Counted from the stretch's first letter, positions 34,009-43,598 are shown. The stretch is DNA of 64,000 nt from Aliirhizobium wenxiniae (GCF_019511445.1 NZ_JAEUAN010000014.1:106862-170861); one strand, 5' to 3'. The notes: generated from the sequence alone by a model not told the origin. A program made the numbers and translations.

Positions 34009-34116
34009 TCGCGGTACGCCATCGTGTATTTAATGAAACCGTAAAACAGCGACCATTAAAACCGCGGCAAACAATCTGGTTAGAGGCTGGTTAAAGGGCG
34101 CTCCGTACGCTGGCGT

Positions 34117-34440
34117 ACGATTGCGAACGCGGCCAAGTACGGCGCCTCGTCGGTGCCGGAAGGAGTTGTAGCTATAAAGTGGCAGTATGAGGCGACCGGT
34201 AGGTTAGCTCTTCGGTGGGTCGAAAGAAACGGTCCCGCCGTTGTACCTCCGACACGAAGAGGGTTCGGTAGCCGCCTGATCGAAAGGCTTTTGGCTGCTG
34301 AGCTCGCGGACAATCAAGGAACGATCCGGTCGGCGTTATCTACGAGATCGAGGCTCAACTACCAAGCGAAGCTTGATCAGGACCTAGTGTTAAAAAGCGT
34401 TTTGGAGCCTAAGCGCTCGCGCTTTCCAGGTCCTCGATGA
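34117..34440 (+). pseudogene. C-terminal remnant of an HWE histidine kinase
   Basis: The frame gives IANAAKYGASSVPEGVVAIK, LALRWVERNGPAVVPPTRRG and GFGSRLIERLLAAEL, the N box and G boxes of an HWE ATPase. Everything before the N box (sensor, phospho-accepting His) is missing. After GTI the frame departs, and a shifted frame supplies the usual strand VGVIYEIEAQLPSEA and a stop, so a frameshift lies near 34330. No start or promoter is seen. It converges on a lone receiver gene. Confidence 0.78.
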
Positions 34441-34446
34441 GCGGTG

Positions 34447-34818
34447 TCATGCGACAAACGTGTCACGTTTCTCAGCGAATGATTTCAGCTTCGAAACTAA
34501 CGCCGCGGGGTGGCAGGGTTTCTGGCACACCAGCGAGGCGGGATATTGTTCTTCAAGCTTCCGCGGATTAGCGTGGCCGGAGTGGAATACGAACGGGATT
34601 TCGTTTTTCTTGAGACGGTCCGCGACTGGGAATACGTCTCCGTCCGCCAATCTGACATCGAGTATTGCGCAATGTACTGAGTTGTCGAGAAACTCCAGTG
34701 CTTCACGGGCAGTCGCGAATGGCCCTGACACCTGCCAGCCCTCATCTTCCAAAGTCATTTGAATATCGAGTGCGACGAACATCTCGTCTTCAACCAACAG
34801 CACCGTTTTAGCAGTCAT
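34447..34818 (-). CDS. Single-domain response regulator
   Basis: The 123-residue protein is one receiver: VLLVEDEMFVALDIQMTLED at the start, the accepting Asp in ILDVRLADG, a serine in FHSGH and the lysine in CQKPCHP. There is no output domain. Such receivers are often partners of HWE kinases and act as phosphate shuttles or sinks. The kinase remnant beside it suggests a former pair, so it may now be an orphan. Confidence 0.9.
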   Translation of the reverse strand: MTAKTVLLVEDEMFVALDIQMTLEDEGWQVSGPFATAREALEFLDNSVHCAILDVRLADGDVFPVADRLKKNEIPFVFHSGHANPRKLEEQYPASLVCQKPCHPAALVSKLKSFAEKRDTFVA

Positions 34819-34881
34819 GTCTCACCGAATTGGGCAATGTCAAAATGTGCGAAATGATTGAGCCTGCTACCTTAGTTTCGA

Positions 34882-35169
34882 TTGTGGCGCCGAGTTGCCG
34901 CGACGATGTCGATAACAGGATGGTCCCAAAACCCGCTTTACAAGCATCCTCAACGTCGACATCACCATTTCCGTCCAGCCTCCTTCAGTAACAGGGCTCA
35001 CGCTGTCGCTCTGAAGGCCTGCCAAGCGGCCCTGCGTGGCGAGATCGAAGCAGAGACGGCGCGGGGCCCTTTCGTAGCATTCGCGCAGAAACATGATCTC
35101 GTAACGGTCGGGACGCCGGCGGTTGTCGCTGCCCGATCACACAGCGACAAAGATCCCCATGCGCAGTGA
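34882..35169 (+). pseudogene. Probable degenerate DUF982 gene
   Basis: The segment SNRAHAVALKACQAALRGEI followed by EAETARGPFVAFAQKHDLV resembles the C-terminal half of DUF982 proteins. The N-terminal half is not recognisable in this frame, while another frame contains ILNVDITISVQPPS, which would suit the first strand. A deletion with frame change is likely. A strong terminator 160 bases downstream on the same strand supports a former transcript. Confidence 0.4.
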
Positions 35170-35334
35170 AGGCGGGACGTAAGGCCGGCCAAGCAAGATC
35201 ATCATCGGGTCTGGCGCCGATTATGCCCCGGTCGAAACGCGCGTCTCGCTACCCACTAGTCCCGCCAGCACCATGGTGAGAAAGTGCGCCGAAAACGCTG
35301 CCACAGATCGCTGGAATTATGAACCCAATTCCCG

Positions 35335-35365
35335 GGGCTCCGGCGTAGTTGTCGGAGCCCTTTTT
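35335..35365 (+). terminator. Rho-independent terminator
   Basis: GGGCTCCG and CGGAGCCC form a perfect eight-pair stem around ten bases, followed by five T. It faces the plus strand, so it would end the DUF982-like unit; the minus-strand methyltransferase gene starts its stop codon 32 bases away. Confidence 0.85.
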
Positions 35366-35396
35366 GATATCGTTCTGACGGAGGAAAATGTTTCCC

Positions 35397-36440
35397 CTAT
35401 GATTTTTTCTCGATGGTGGTGTAAATGATGTTCCTATTGTGACCGTACCACACGGAAGCGTCCACCGTATCGGCCCTCGCGGTGGAGTTGGCTATCCGCC
35501 ACATATCCGCTTCGGATCTCTGCAAAAGCTCCCAGTTCATGTAGGATTCCATATATCCGTCGTCGGCCATCTCGTCTGAGAAATTCGCGAACAAAAAGGT
35601 TCCGCCCGGCTTCAGCATCTCTATGCACACTTGGGTCAGTCGGATTGCCACCTTCTCGCTGAGATAGTCATAGAGGCCAGCTGCGTAGATAAGATCGAAC
35701 TGCCCAATTTGCTGTCTCTTTGCGAGAAGCCCACGCACCGACCCATCTATGGGCTCAACACAAGTTTTCCTGTATTGCGTCGCAATGGTGCCAATGCTTA
35801 TAGGATCCTGATCCAAAGCGACCCAGCGCTTGAGGCGATGCTCCAACAATGCTTTCGACATCTCCGCCTCTCGAAGGTGACCAGCAGCGATAGCGAGGAT
35901 TTCCGTGTCGGGACCAACCCGAGTTGCCGTGTCATCGACGAAGTCCGCAAGGATATTTCGCCTTTCCCTTACCGCAACCGGACCTGGAGCATTGATGGTG
36001 TATTCAAAGATGTCTCGGCCAAGCGGTGTGGTTTTTGCAAGCTCTTCGGATATCGCGGGGTGCCTATAGATGAAGTCGATAAGAGTGGCGTCGCCAGAGT
36101 AGCCGCGAGGTTTGTCGAAGGACCACTTAGTGAAAGGGCACTGCTGTAAAATCTCAGCAGAAGAGTGTGATCGAATCATCGGTGCCAGCTCCTGCCACAC
36201 GGCTGGTCCATATTTCAGGCGGACTTCATGAAGTTGAGTAATAAGCCACTTCACTGCATCCGCTCGATTTTGGTTTGACGATAGCCGTTGAGTAGCGACG
36301 TTGATTATAATCGCAAACTCAGCCGCTGCGGTTTGCACCAAGTCGGCTATTTGCGCGCCATTGCGTGGAAACAGATGATCGCTAACGGACTGCGGAGTAA
36401 TCAGGCTGCGGCCGTCGAGTGAAAATACGGGCTTTGTCAC
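35397..36440 (-). CDS. Class I SAM-dependent methyltransferase-like protein
   Basis: The 347-residue protein has an N-terminal helical part and a Rossmann-like C-terminal part: DTEILAIAAGHLREAEMSKA (motif I is weak, with AAGHLRE for the glycine loop), WVALDQDPISIGTI (acidic loop), FDLIYAAGLYDYLSEKVAIR and MLKPGGTFLFANFS. The last motif is typical of class I methyltransferases. The substrate is unknown. It is divergent from the GGDEF-EAL gene at 36699 with 258 bases between, so the two may share control. Composition is slightly AT-rich. Confidence 0.75.
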   Translation of the reverse strand: MTKPVFSLDGRSLITPQSVSDHLFPRNGAQIADLVQTAAAEFAIIINVATQRLSSNQNRADAVKWLITQLHEVRLKYGPAVWQELAPMIRSHSSAEILQQCPFTKWSFDKPRGYSGDATLIDFIYRHPAISEELAKTTPLGRDIFEYTINAPGPVAVRERRNILADFVDDTATRVGPDTEILAIAAGHLREAEMSKALLEHRLKRWVALDQDPISIGTIATQYRKTCVEPIDGSVRGLLAKRQQIGQFDLIYAAGLYDYLSEKVAIRLTQVCIEMLKPGGTFLFANFSDEMADDGYMESYMNWELLQRSEADMWRIANSTARADTVDASVWYGHNRNIIYTTIEKKS

Positions 36441-36698
36441 TTTCGCCTCTTAAGTTAATGAAAATTGTAGGCAATCGCTAAAATCTTCAGCATGTGCGCC
36501 GTCGACAAGCAGCCAACGATCGCACCCTTTGATTAATTCTGATGTAAGATTCAGAGAATATTAGCGAAGTTGGAACAATTCCGTGGGGATTTGGCTCGAC
36601 ATTGCCCTTGTTAATTGAAGTGAAATTTCAGCGGGGCTATCCAGCCTCAGCTAGCGGTCCGTGTTGGGAAGCTGCACGAGATTGTTGGGTGACAGGGC

Positions 36699-38681
36699 AT
36701 GATGCACGTGTTGGCCGAGACCGCAGCTAAAGCACCGAGTTCGACACGCTCGACGAGGGAGCTGCGCAGCTTATATGACCAGCAGAGCGAGTTGGTGCGC
36801 AAGGTTGCTACGCGCAGGGGCCTCTGGATCGCCGTTGTTGCGTACCTTGGCTATTCATTGACCGACTACCTCTTCATCGCCGATGTTGCCCGAAGTACGA
36901 TCACTGCGCGATTTATTGTCGGACTTGGCGCGCTCTGCATCTTGGAATTTTTGCTCCGTCGCAAAGCGATGGCGAACACGATCGATGTGGCGTCGGCGAT
37001 CTCCGTGTCGACAGGCTATCTAGTATGGCTGGTTATGGCGCAGATGACCGAGGACCGGGCGGCATTCTCATACTATATGGTATTTGGTGCGATCTTCATG
37101 ATGAGCGTCAATCTCTTTTTCCGGTTCCGATCTTCTGTGGCGATAGCGTCATCCGCAGCCAATATGATCATCTTCATCGGCGCTCTTTGTGTTTTCGCGC
37201 CGATGGCTTTCACTCATAAGCTGATAATGGGTGCGTTCTGTATCTCGTGTTTCATTTTCACCGCATACGTCAATCTTGAGCTCAATAAGGAGCGATACAA
37301 GGTATTTCTCAACGCACTTGAGGCGAGCCTGCAACAAGCTGCGGCCGACGAGAGAGGCAACGCCCTCCTGCATCTCTCGAACACTGACTCCCTGACCGGG
37401 CTGGAAAACCGTAGAGCTATCGATCAACGCTTACGTGACTACTGGCAGCGCTGGCTCGACGACGGCGCATCGTTTGCAGTCCTGCTCATCGATGTAGACT
37501 ACTTTAAACACTACAATGATTGCTACGGGCATCAGCAAGGAGACCAGTGCCTTGTAACAATTTCCGAACATCTCCAACAGACGGCTTCGTCTTGTGGAGC
37601 AGTTATTGGGCGCTACGGCGGTGAAGAATTCATCGTTATCAAGTCGGCATCCAGCCTCGACGACATGAAGGAGCTTGCGGAAGCGATCCGTCGGGGAGTA
37701 GCGGAGATGGCTCTGCCGCACCAGCACAGGCGAGATGGCACTCCGATAATCACTGTGAGCGTCGGGGTCTCGCATACCCGCAGCGAAATCAAGCAGGTCG
37801 ACAAGGTTGTTCACGAGGCTGATCGGGCGCTATATGCAGCAAAAGCAGGCGGACGCAACGTTGTCGCAGTCTTTGACGTCACGGATTCGAAATATAGCGT
37901 TGACCGTGAGGATGTTGCTGCAACCCTGAAAATTGCACTCGATCAGAAGCTAGTCTCGCTCGTCTATCAGCCGATCCGCAATATGCAGACAGGCATGCTT
38001 GACGGCGCAGAGGCATTGATGCGCTTGAAAATGCTTGATGGGACGCCAGTCGGGCCTGATGTCTTCATTCCGATCGCGGAAAGGACAGGCGCGATCGTTG
38101 CGCTCGGACGTTGGGCAATACGGACTACTTGTTCTGATCTGTTGGTGACGGATTTGGTTCGTGTCGCAAGCGTTAATGTGTCTCCAATGGAGCTAAAAAA
38201 GCCTGGGTTCGCAGACTACGTCGCCGCGATACTGGCGGAATTCGAGGTAGACGGCGGGAGGCTCGCATTCGAGATTACCGAAGGTGTGGAGCTCGAAATC
38301 GATCAAGACCTTGTCCGATGCATCAGCGATCTAAGAAAGCTGGGCGTTCAGGTCTGGCTCGATGATTTTGGTACAGGCTTTGCGGGGTTGTCGTGGCTCC
38401 GCCTGATAGATTTCGATACGGTGAAAATCGATCGCTCCTTCCTGCACGACTCTCATACGGACAGAGGCAGGAGAATGCTCCTCGATATCATCACCCTCCT
38501 GAGAAATCGTGGAGTAAGTATTCTGGTTGAAGGTGTAGAGACGGCCGAGCATCAGAGATTAATGCTACAGTACGGCATTCATTATCTTCAAGGCTATCAC
38601 ATTGCGCGACCTGCGCCGGCGGACCAACTCGCAACCAATAACGTGCTGCCATTTCTCGAAACGAAAAAAAACGTAGGTTGA
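36699..38681 (+). CDS. Membrane GGDEF-EAL protein
   Basis: The 660-residue protein has about six membrane helices within residues 40-195 (a MASE-like sensor), then a GGDEF domain with GGEEF near 307 and an EAL domain with EAL near 438, N in SVNVSP, FEITEG, DDFGTGFAG, KIDRSF, VEGVET and LQGYHIARP. All catalytic signatures for making and degrading cyclic di-GMP are present. The sensor differs from that of the protein at 31822, so the two probably respond to different signals. Confidence 0.93.
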   Translation: MMHVLAETAAKAPSSTRSTRELRSLYDQQSELVRKVATRRGLWIAVVAYLGYSLTDYLFIADVARSTITARFIVGLGALCILEFLLRRKAMANTIDVASAISVSTGYLVWLVMAQMTEDRAAFSYYMVFGAIFMMSVNLFFRFRSSVAIASSAANMIIFIGALCVFAPMAFTHKLIMGAFCISCFIFTAYVNLELNKERYKVFLNALEASLQQAAADERGNALLHLSNTDSLTGLENRRAIDQRLRDYWQRWLDDGASFAVLLIDVDYFKHYNDCYGHQQGDQCLVTISEHLQQTASSCGAVIGRYGGEEFIVIKSASSLDDMKELAEAIRRGVAEMALPHQHRRDGTPIITVSVGVSHTRSEIKQVDKVVHEADRALYAAKAGGRNVVAVFDVTDSKYSVDREDVAATLKIALDQKLVSLVYQPIRNMQTGMLDGAEALMRLKMLDGTPVGPDVFIPIAERTGAIVALGRWAIRTTCSDLLVTDLVRVASVNVSPMELKKPGFADYVAAILAEFEVDGGRLAFEITEGVELEIDQDLVRCISDLRKLGVQVWLDDFGTGFAGLSWLRLIDFDTVKIDRSFLHDSHTDRGRRMLLDIITLLRNRGVSILVEGVETAEHQRLMLQYGIHYLQGYHIARPAPADQLATNNVLPFLETKKNVG

Positions 38682-39444
38682 TCCCAATTGAGGTGATCAC
38701 TTCCGTAGAGCGCCGTCGGCGCTGGTCTTACTATCCAGGCTTTCAAAGGTAACGCGACTGAAATGAAAGGGCGTGCCGACGCTTTTGACCGACGATTGGC
38801 CCGAGCCAGAGGGCAGCCAATTCTGCGATCGGTAGCCGCTGGCTACATCGAAGTCCAGCAGCTGTAGTCATGCATCTTCATCTCTGCACATGCCGCCCAC
38901 GCGTCGCTCTTGTTTGAAAAGCCGACAAATCGAGCGCGATAGATACTGGAGTTCGAGGTTAGGTATGCTTAACAGATTCTCTCATCGTTCCGAGTCTGTG
39001 TCCCAGGTCTTCTTTCGCTGCGGCCAAGTAACGCGTTGCCGCGGCTTCGTCCGGGAACGTGCCAATCTGCACGGACCAAGATCCTGCCGAGGATTTGGCA
39101 CACTCACGGTCGTGACGCTGTCTACTATGGATTGTTCCACGGCACGGTGTGTTGCACCCTGAATTCGGGCAATGGGGAGTCAAGGACGGTCAATGCTTGT
39201 GGCGAAATCGGGCGCCAATCTGCCAGAGCAAGCCCAACAAGCTTATGAAATCCGTTACGACACCAAAACTCATTTCTTCTATTTTGACAAGCATCAAGCC
39301 AAAAGCAGATAATACGCGACGCCCGGTGCAATCAACGCAAGGCGATCTCGAAAAAAATGCGTTCCAGCTGCTTCCCAGCAATCGAAAAAGCCCCACCCTC
39401 CGTGCTGCCGCTACTTTTTTTGAAGAGTCTCCTTTCCGCGCTCA
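38682..39444. other. Stretch holding a gene fragment and no intact gene
   Basis: Apart from the SPOR-domain remnant listed next, open frames on both strands (for example 39149-39745 +, mostly antisense of the GH15 gene) lack support. Confidence 0.45.
38959..39099 (-). pseudogene. SPOR-domain fragment of a larger cell-wall protein
   Basis: AKSSAGSWSVQIGTFPDEAA and TRYLAAAKEDLGHRL match the first half of a SPOR peptidoglycan-binding domain as found at the end of rhizobial D-alanyl-D-alanine carboxypeptidases. The sequence before it is not related, and the end of the domain is missing, so both sides are truncated. Confidence 0.6.
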
Positions 39445-41161
39445 TTACGCTTCCGCGGAACGCTCCTCAGCTGGACCTTCGACGCGCGATAGATTCATAG
39501 CCGTAGCAATTAGCCCGAGATGGCTGAACGCTTGCGGGAAGTTACCCAGCATGCGTCCTGCGACTGGGTCATACTCCTCCGAAAGCAGCCCGACGTCATT
39601 GGTGCATTCACATAGCCGCGTGAAAATCTTGCTTGCATCCGCATCGCGACCCAAAAGAATGAGCGCGCCGCAGAGCCAGAAGCTGCATATGAGAAAAGCG
39701 CCTTCGCCGGACGGCAAGCCGTCGTCCGTCGCCTCGGTTTCGTAGCGTAACAGCAATCCGTCACGCATCAGGCGGGCCTCGATCGCTTCGACTGTCGATG
39801 CTACTTTGGCATCATCTGCGGGCAAAAAGCCGACAAGGGGAATTTGAAGAAGGCTGGCATCGAGTGTCTTCGAGCCGTAGCTCTGAACGAAGCTGCCGAG
39901 CTCGTCGTCGTATGCATTTTTGCAAACATCGGCATGAATTTCGTCAGCGATTAATCGCCAACGTGTGGCGGATGAAACGTCTCCAGCATCGTCAGCCAGC
40001 TTTGCCGTTCGGTCGAATGCCACCCAAGCCATCACCTTAGAATGGGTAAAATGATCTCGCCCGCCGCGCACTTCCCAGATGCCCTCATCCGGTTCACGCC
40101 ATGCCTTTTCCAGATACGGCAAGAGAACCTGGCCAATGAATTCAGTTCGTGGATGTGGGGGCAGGCCATGCTTTCGCGCCTGCACTAGTGCATCAGCGAC
40201 CTCTCCGTAAACGTCCAACTGAAACTGGTCAGCAGCGGCGTTTCCGATACGCACGGGCAGGGATCCCTCATAGCCCGAAAGCCAATCCAGTTCGCACTCG
40301 GGCAGAGAGCGCTCGCCTGCAACGCCATACATGATTTGCATCTGTTCAGGAGTGCCGGCAACCGCGCGCATGAGCCATTCCCGCCATGCGGCTGCCTCCT
40401 CAAAGTAGCCAAGAGTCATGAACGCCATCAGCGTCATGGTGGCATCGCGCAGCCAGCAGTAGCGATAATCCCAGTTGCGTGGCCCGCCAATCTTTTCCGG
40501 TAGGGAGGTGGTTATTGCCGCAACGATGCCGCCCGTTGGCATGTAGGTCATGGCTTTGAGGGTGATGAGCGACCGCTTTACAATCTCGTTATAGCCGTTG
40601 ACCGGCGGGCAGCGCCCCACGAATTCCTGCCAGAAAAAGATCGTATGCTGAAGCGCCGCTTCTGGATCCTGTGTGATCGGGACAGGTAGGTGAGAGGGAC
40701 TACGGGTCAGGGTGAAGGCAATGCGTTGTCCTTCAGAAACGACAAATTTCGCTTTACTGTGGAGGTCTTCCCCTGTCAGTTCTATCGGGCCTTCTAAAGT
40801 CAGTCGATGAGGGCCGGCAACTGCTGTCAGCTTACCGGTCTCGTCTTGGCTTACCCACGGCACACTTCGGCCGTAGTCAAACCGGATTACAAGATCGATT
40901 TCGAACTCAACACTACCTTTGCGCCCCTCGACTATTCGGACGATGTTGCTGGAGCCGTCGCGAGGGGGCATGAAATCGAAAATCGCTGCTTCACCCGAAC
41001 CGACAGAGAACTCGGTTTCACACAAGCGTACCTTCTACATAGGCCCTCTGCACTTTCCGCACGGCTTCGGTCGGTACAATGGACCAATGGCCATTTTCCT
41101 CGGTCCGCGGCAACGTGTGGCCCCATAGCAAGCGAGGCACCGAGAAAGACGACCGATCGCA
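39445..41161 (-). pseudogene. GH15 glucoamylase-like gene, frameshifted and degraded at the start
   Basis: The long frame (526 codons) holds the GH15 catalytic region: GGPRNWDYRYCWLRDATMTL, LPECELDWLSGYEGS, FTHSKVMAWVAFDRT, GSFVQSYGSKTLDASLL and GLLSEEYDPVAGRMLGNF. The family normally has about 70 more residues at the N-terminus. They continue in another frame upstream (ENGHWSIVPTEAVRKVQRAY, VEGTLV), so a two-base deletion lies near 41022; further upstream the match fades. The TTG that opens the long frame has no ribosome site. GH15 enzymes of this type act on alpha-glucans or trehalose. I judge the gene inactive. Confidence 0.8.
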
Positions 41162-41243
41162 GATATGCGTTGGAAATATTGGACATGATCTCCTCCAACA
41201 TCCCTTCGCGCCATGGCGCGAAGGGGAGAACAACATGAACCGA

Positions 41244-41942
41244 TCACTGCTTCGGCGCAGCTTCCACACCTTCGAATGCGGGGGCGTCTTCAAGCTGCTG
41301 GCGCGTGACATTGAGGACAATGCGCTCCGGCAGGCCGTCGTCACCGATCTTGATTTGGTCAGCGCTTGCCGTCTCTCCAGCGACAGGCGTCTGGGCTGGC
41401 GGAACCGTCGTGCCGCCAGGAGCCGGCGTGGTTGCGGCTGGGGCGCTTGTCGTGTTGCCAGCAGTCGTCGAAGCCGTCGTCTCCGATGAGACATGGGCGC
41501 TTGCTGCGTCCGCCTGCTGCTGATCAGCCCCCGGGCCGAGCTGAAGCGCGCTCATATCGACGGCGACATTCTTTTCGCCGATCCCCAGAAAACCACCAAC
41601 ACCAATGATCACGGCATTGATGCTGCCGTCCTGGCTGACGAGGACGTCATTGATCTCGCCGATGCTTTCGTTTTCCGCTCCGTAAACGGCCTTGCCTTCA
41701 AGGTCGGTCACACGCCATGCGCCGGTCTCCGGTACGGTAATAAATGGTCCTGCGGTCTCGGCGCTCTGCTCATTCGCCATATCCATCGGCTTTTGATCGG
41801 ACATACCGCCAGTCGCCTTGTTCTGGTTGGTTGCAGCAGGCGCCTGGGCTGCAGGAGCGGGTGTCGTCGCGCTCGTCTGGGCGAAGGCAGCGGCCGGAAT
41901 CGCGGCGGAAAGGACGAGGGCGGAAAGCGTGATCTTTTTCAT
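41244..41942 (-). CDS. Exported PRC-barrel domain protein
   Basis: The 232-residue protein starts MKKITLSALVLSAAIPAAAF (signal peptide) behind GGAGG. A linker rich in alanine, proline and glutamine precedes a PRC-barrel (WRVTDLEGKAVYGAENESIG, EINDVLVSQDGSINAVIIGV, GGFLGIGEKNVAVDMSAL). A second low-complexity linker and a short C-terminal block (DGLPERIVLNVTRQQLEDAP) follow. PRC-barrels bind partner proteins or RNA; here the place is the periplasm. A perfect EcfG promoter lies 39 bases upstream of the start. Confidence 0.88.
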   Translation of the reverse strand: MKKITLSALVLSAAIPAAAFAQTSATTPAPAAQAPAATNQNKATGGMSDQKPMDMANEQSAETAGPFITVPETGAWRVTDLEGKAVYGAENESIGEINDVLVSQDGSINAVIIGVGGFLGIGEKNVAVDMSALQLGPGADQQQADAASAHVSSETTASTTAGNTTSAPAATTPAPGGTTVPPAQTPVAGETASADQIKIGDDGLPERIVLNVTRQQLEDAPAFEGVEAAPKQ

Positions 41943-41980
41943 ATGGATGCCTCCAGGTCTGTTGTTGGTCACAAATAGGC

Positions 41981-42005
41981 AACAGCGCTGAACCGGCATC
42001 GTTCC
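41981..42005 (-). promoter_or_regulatory. EcfG/RpoE2-type promoter of the PRC-barrel gene
   Basis: On the minus strand GGAAC (42001-42005), 17 bases and GTT (41981-41983), with the start codon at 41942. Confidence 0.8.
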
Positions 42006-42074
42006 AAAATTTCCGGCACAACTCATTGTGACCGAATTGTGTCCAAGATCGACAGTGCTTCGATGGCGAAATAC

Positions 42075-42087
42075 ATCACGTCGTGAT
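42075..42087. promoter_or_regulatory. Inverted repeat resembling the MarR operator
   Basis: ATCACGTCGTGAT is a 13-bp palindrome around a central T, about 30 bases before the membrane protein gene at 42116. It shares the core TCAnGTCGTGATA with the repeat in front of the MarR gene at 43036-43060. Confidence 0.55.
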
Positions 42088-42115
42088 AATAATGCGCGAT
42101 TGGGAGGAGCTTGGA

Positions 42116-42547
42116 ATGATCGTATTCTCGACAAGCTCGACGCGCCTGTCAGCGGCCGTGAAGGCAACCGCGAGGGCGCTCGATGATGCCTATGGATGGC
42201 TCGTTCTGTGGTTGCCACTCGTGCCGGTCATCCTGATCGGCGGTGCGGTTATAGTCGCGGGCTTCGACGCCACGCCCAGTTCATTCGGCTTGCGCTTCCT
42301 GGCCGGGCTGGTGTTCACCGGGAATTGCTTCGTCGTCACATTCGGTGGCTTCTTCAGCACTCTCTTCTTCGCCGGGCTGACGTGGAAGCTATCGAGCAAA
42401 TCTCCAAAGGCTCGTGAGCAACCGTTCGAGCGGCAAGGCGAGATCGGAGCACTGTTCTGGGTGACTGGGTTAGTTTTTACAGTGTTATGGGCGGTGCCCT
42501 TAGCGCTGGTCGTCAATCAGATGGCCATGTTCATCCGGAGTATGTGA
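42116..42547 (+). CDS. Membrane protein of 143 residues
   Basis: The protein starts MIVFSTSSTRLSAAVKATAR behind GGGAGGAGC. Three hydrophobic segments are clear: WLVLWLPLVPVILIGGAVIV, FLAGLVFTGNCFVVTFGGFF and ALFWVTGLVFTVLWAVPLAL. No family is recognised. A possible MarR operator sits in its promoter and the marR gene is the next gene, convergent, so it is a candidate target of that regulator. Confidence 0.7.
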   Translation: MIVFSTSSTRLSAAVKATARALDDAYGWLVLWLPLVPVILIGGAVIVAGFDATPSSFGLRFLAGLVFTGNCFVVTFGGFFSTLFFAGLTWKLSSKSPKAREQPFERQGEIGALFWVTGLVFTVLWAVPLALVVNQMAMFIRSM

Positions 42548-42577
42548 CAGGTAAACGACAAGAGGCCATTCTCCCGG

Positions 42578-43027
42578 CTAGGCAAGTTCGCGAAGGTCGC
42601 TGAGCTTGCCGAGTGACTCCACCAACAGTGCCTGATTTTCCAGAAGGCCCTTCACATGAATCCGTGCCAGGTCCTGCAGCAGGCGGCGGCCATCGGGCGT
42701 CAGCTCGATTAGGATGCTGCGCTTGTCGGTTTGCGATGGCTTGCGTTCGACAAGGCCGGCGGCGGCGAGACGGTCGACCAGTTGGACCGCCCCATGGGCG
42801 CGCATCAGCATTTGTTCCGAAAGCTCGCGCATTCTGATCTGTCCGGCGGCCGCCGTCCTGATGACCAGCATTGCCTGATATTGCTGTGAGGTCACGTCGG
42901 CCTGTGCGAGTGCTGCTCCGCTAAGCGACAGGAACCTGCGCATCGCAAGACGAAATCCGGCAAGTCCGTCGTAGAGGGCTGACGGCAGATCTGTTTCCCC
43001 AATCAAATCTTCTGCCACCGCCATCAA
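42578..43027 (-). CDS. MarR-family transcriptional regulator
   Basis: The 149-residue protein is a full MarR winged-helix regulator: DVTSQQYQAMLVIRTA, MRELSEQMLMRAHGAVQLVD as the recognition region and RLAAAGLVERKPSQTDKRSI with the wing, then LTPDGRRLLQDLARIH. MarR dimers usually respond to phenolic compounds or oxidants. A near-perfect 25-bp inverted repeat nine bases upstream of its start suggests autorepression. Confidence 0.92.
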   Translation of the reverse strand: MMAVAEDLIGETDLPSALYDGLAGFRLAMRRFLSLSGAALAQADVTSQQYQAMLVIRTAAAGQIRMRELSEQMLMRAHGAVQLVDRLAAAGLVERKPSQTDKRSILIELTPDGRRLLQDLARIHVKGLLENQALLVESLGKLSDLRELA

Positions 43028-43035
43028 AACCCTTT

Positions 43036-43060
43036 CAATATGTCATGTCGTGATATATTG
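43036..43060. promoter_or_regulatory. 25-bp inverted repeat, likely MarR operator
   Basis: CAATAT at the left and ATATTG at the right frame an inner TCA...TGA pair; 20 of 24 positions are symmetric around a central base at 43048. It overlaps the expected promoter of the marR gene. Confidence 0.7.
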
Positions 43061-43202
43061 TCCACCAGTCCGCACTGGGAGGACTGTTCGCGTGCGCGCG
43101 GCGAACCGGCTGGACATAAGCCACAAGGCTGAACGTCGCTACAGCGCGCGCGAACATTAGGCCTTCATCTTGGCGATATAAAGAGGGGACAAATTTGCCG
43201 GG

Positions 43203-43493
43203 ATGAGAGAGCATATATCATCGAAAAACGAAGACGCCGTCATCCAGGCGGCACAGGCAGTGATGTCCGTCGATGAAATGTCCAGAAGGCTTGGACTGTC
43301 TGTCCCGGAGTTCTCGCGATACACCGGACTTGGAATTATCAAAATCAGTGTGGCTGAAGCGACAGAAGATAACGGAGTCTCGGAGGTCGTCGTCCAGCAT
43401 GGCAATAAAGTGCTGATCGCGGTGTGTCCGCCCGACCCTGCATCGGTCGAATACGAAATCCGATTTCTGCGAGGAAAGCGTTCTTCCGAATGA
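43203..43493 (+). CDS. Small hypothetical protein
   Basis: The 96-residue frame (MREHISSKNEDAVIQAAQAV, then MSVDEMSRRLGLSVPEFSRY) has a helical first half and a beta-rich second half (VSEVVVQHGNKVLIAV, SVEYEIRFLRG). It resembles DUF6522-type small proteins only loosely. A minus-strand frame covers the same DNA but has a less natural composition. The ribosome site is weak (GGG). Confidence 0.5.
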   Translation: MREHISSKNEDAVIQAAQAVMSVDEMSRRLGLSVPEFSRYTGLGIIKISVAEATEDNGVSEVVVQHGNKVLIAVCPPDPASVEYEIRFLRGKRSSE

Positions 43494-43598
43494 GTGACAG
43501 GCCAATGAACGGCGGCGCACTCGGATGCAAAGACCTCAGCGGGTTCGGATTGTTTTGTTCCCGTTGTCATCTATCTCCCGTGAAAAGGAGATAGATGT

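Noticed and set aside
39149..39745. 198-codon plus-strand frame
   Set aside because: Most of it is antisense of the GH15 coding region; no ribosome site.
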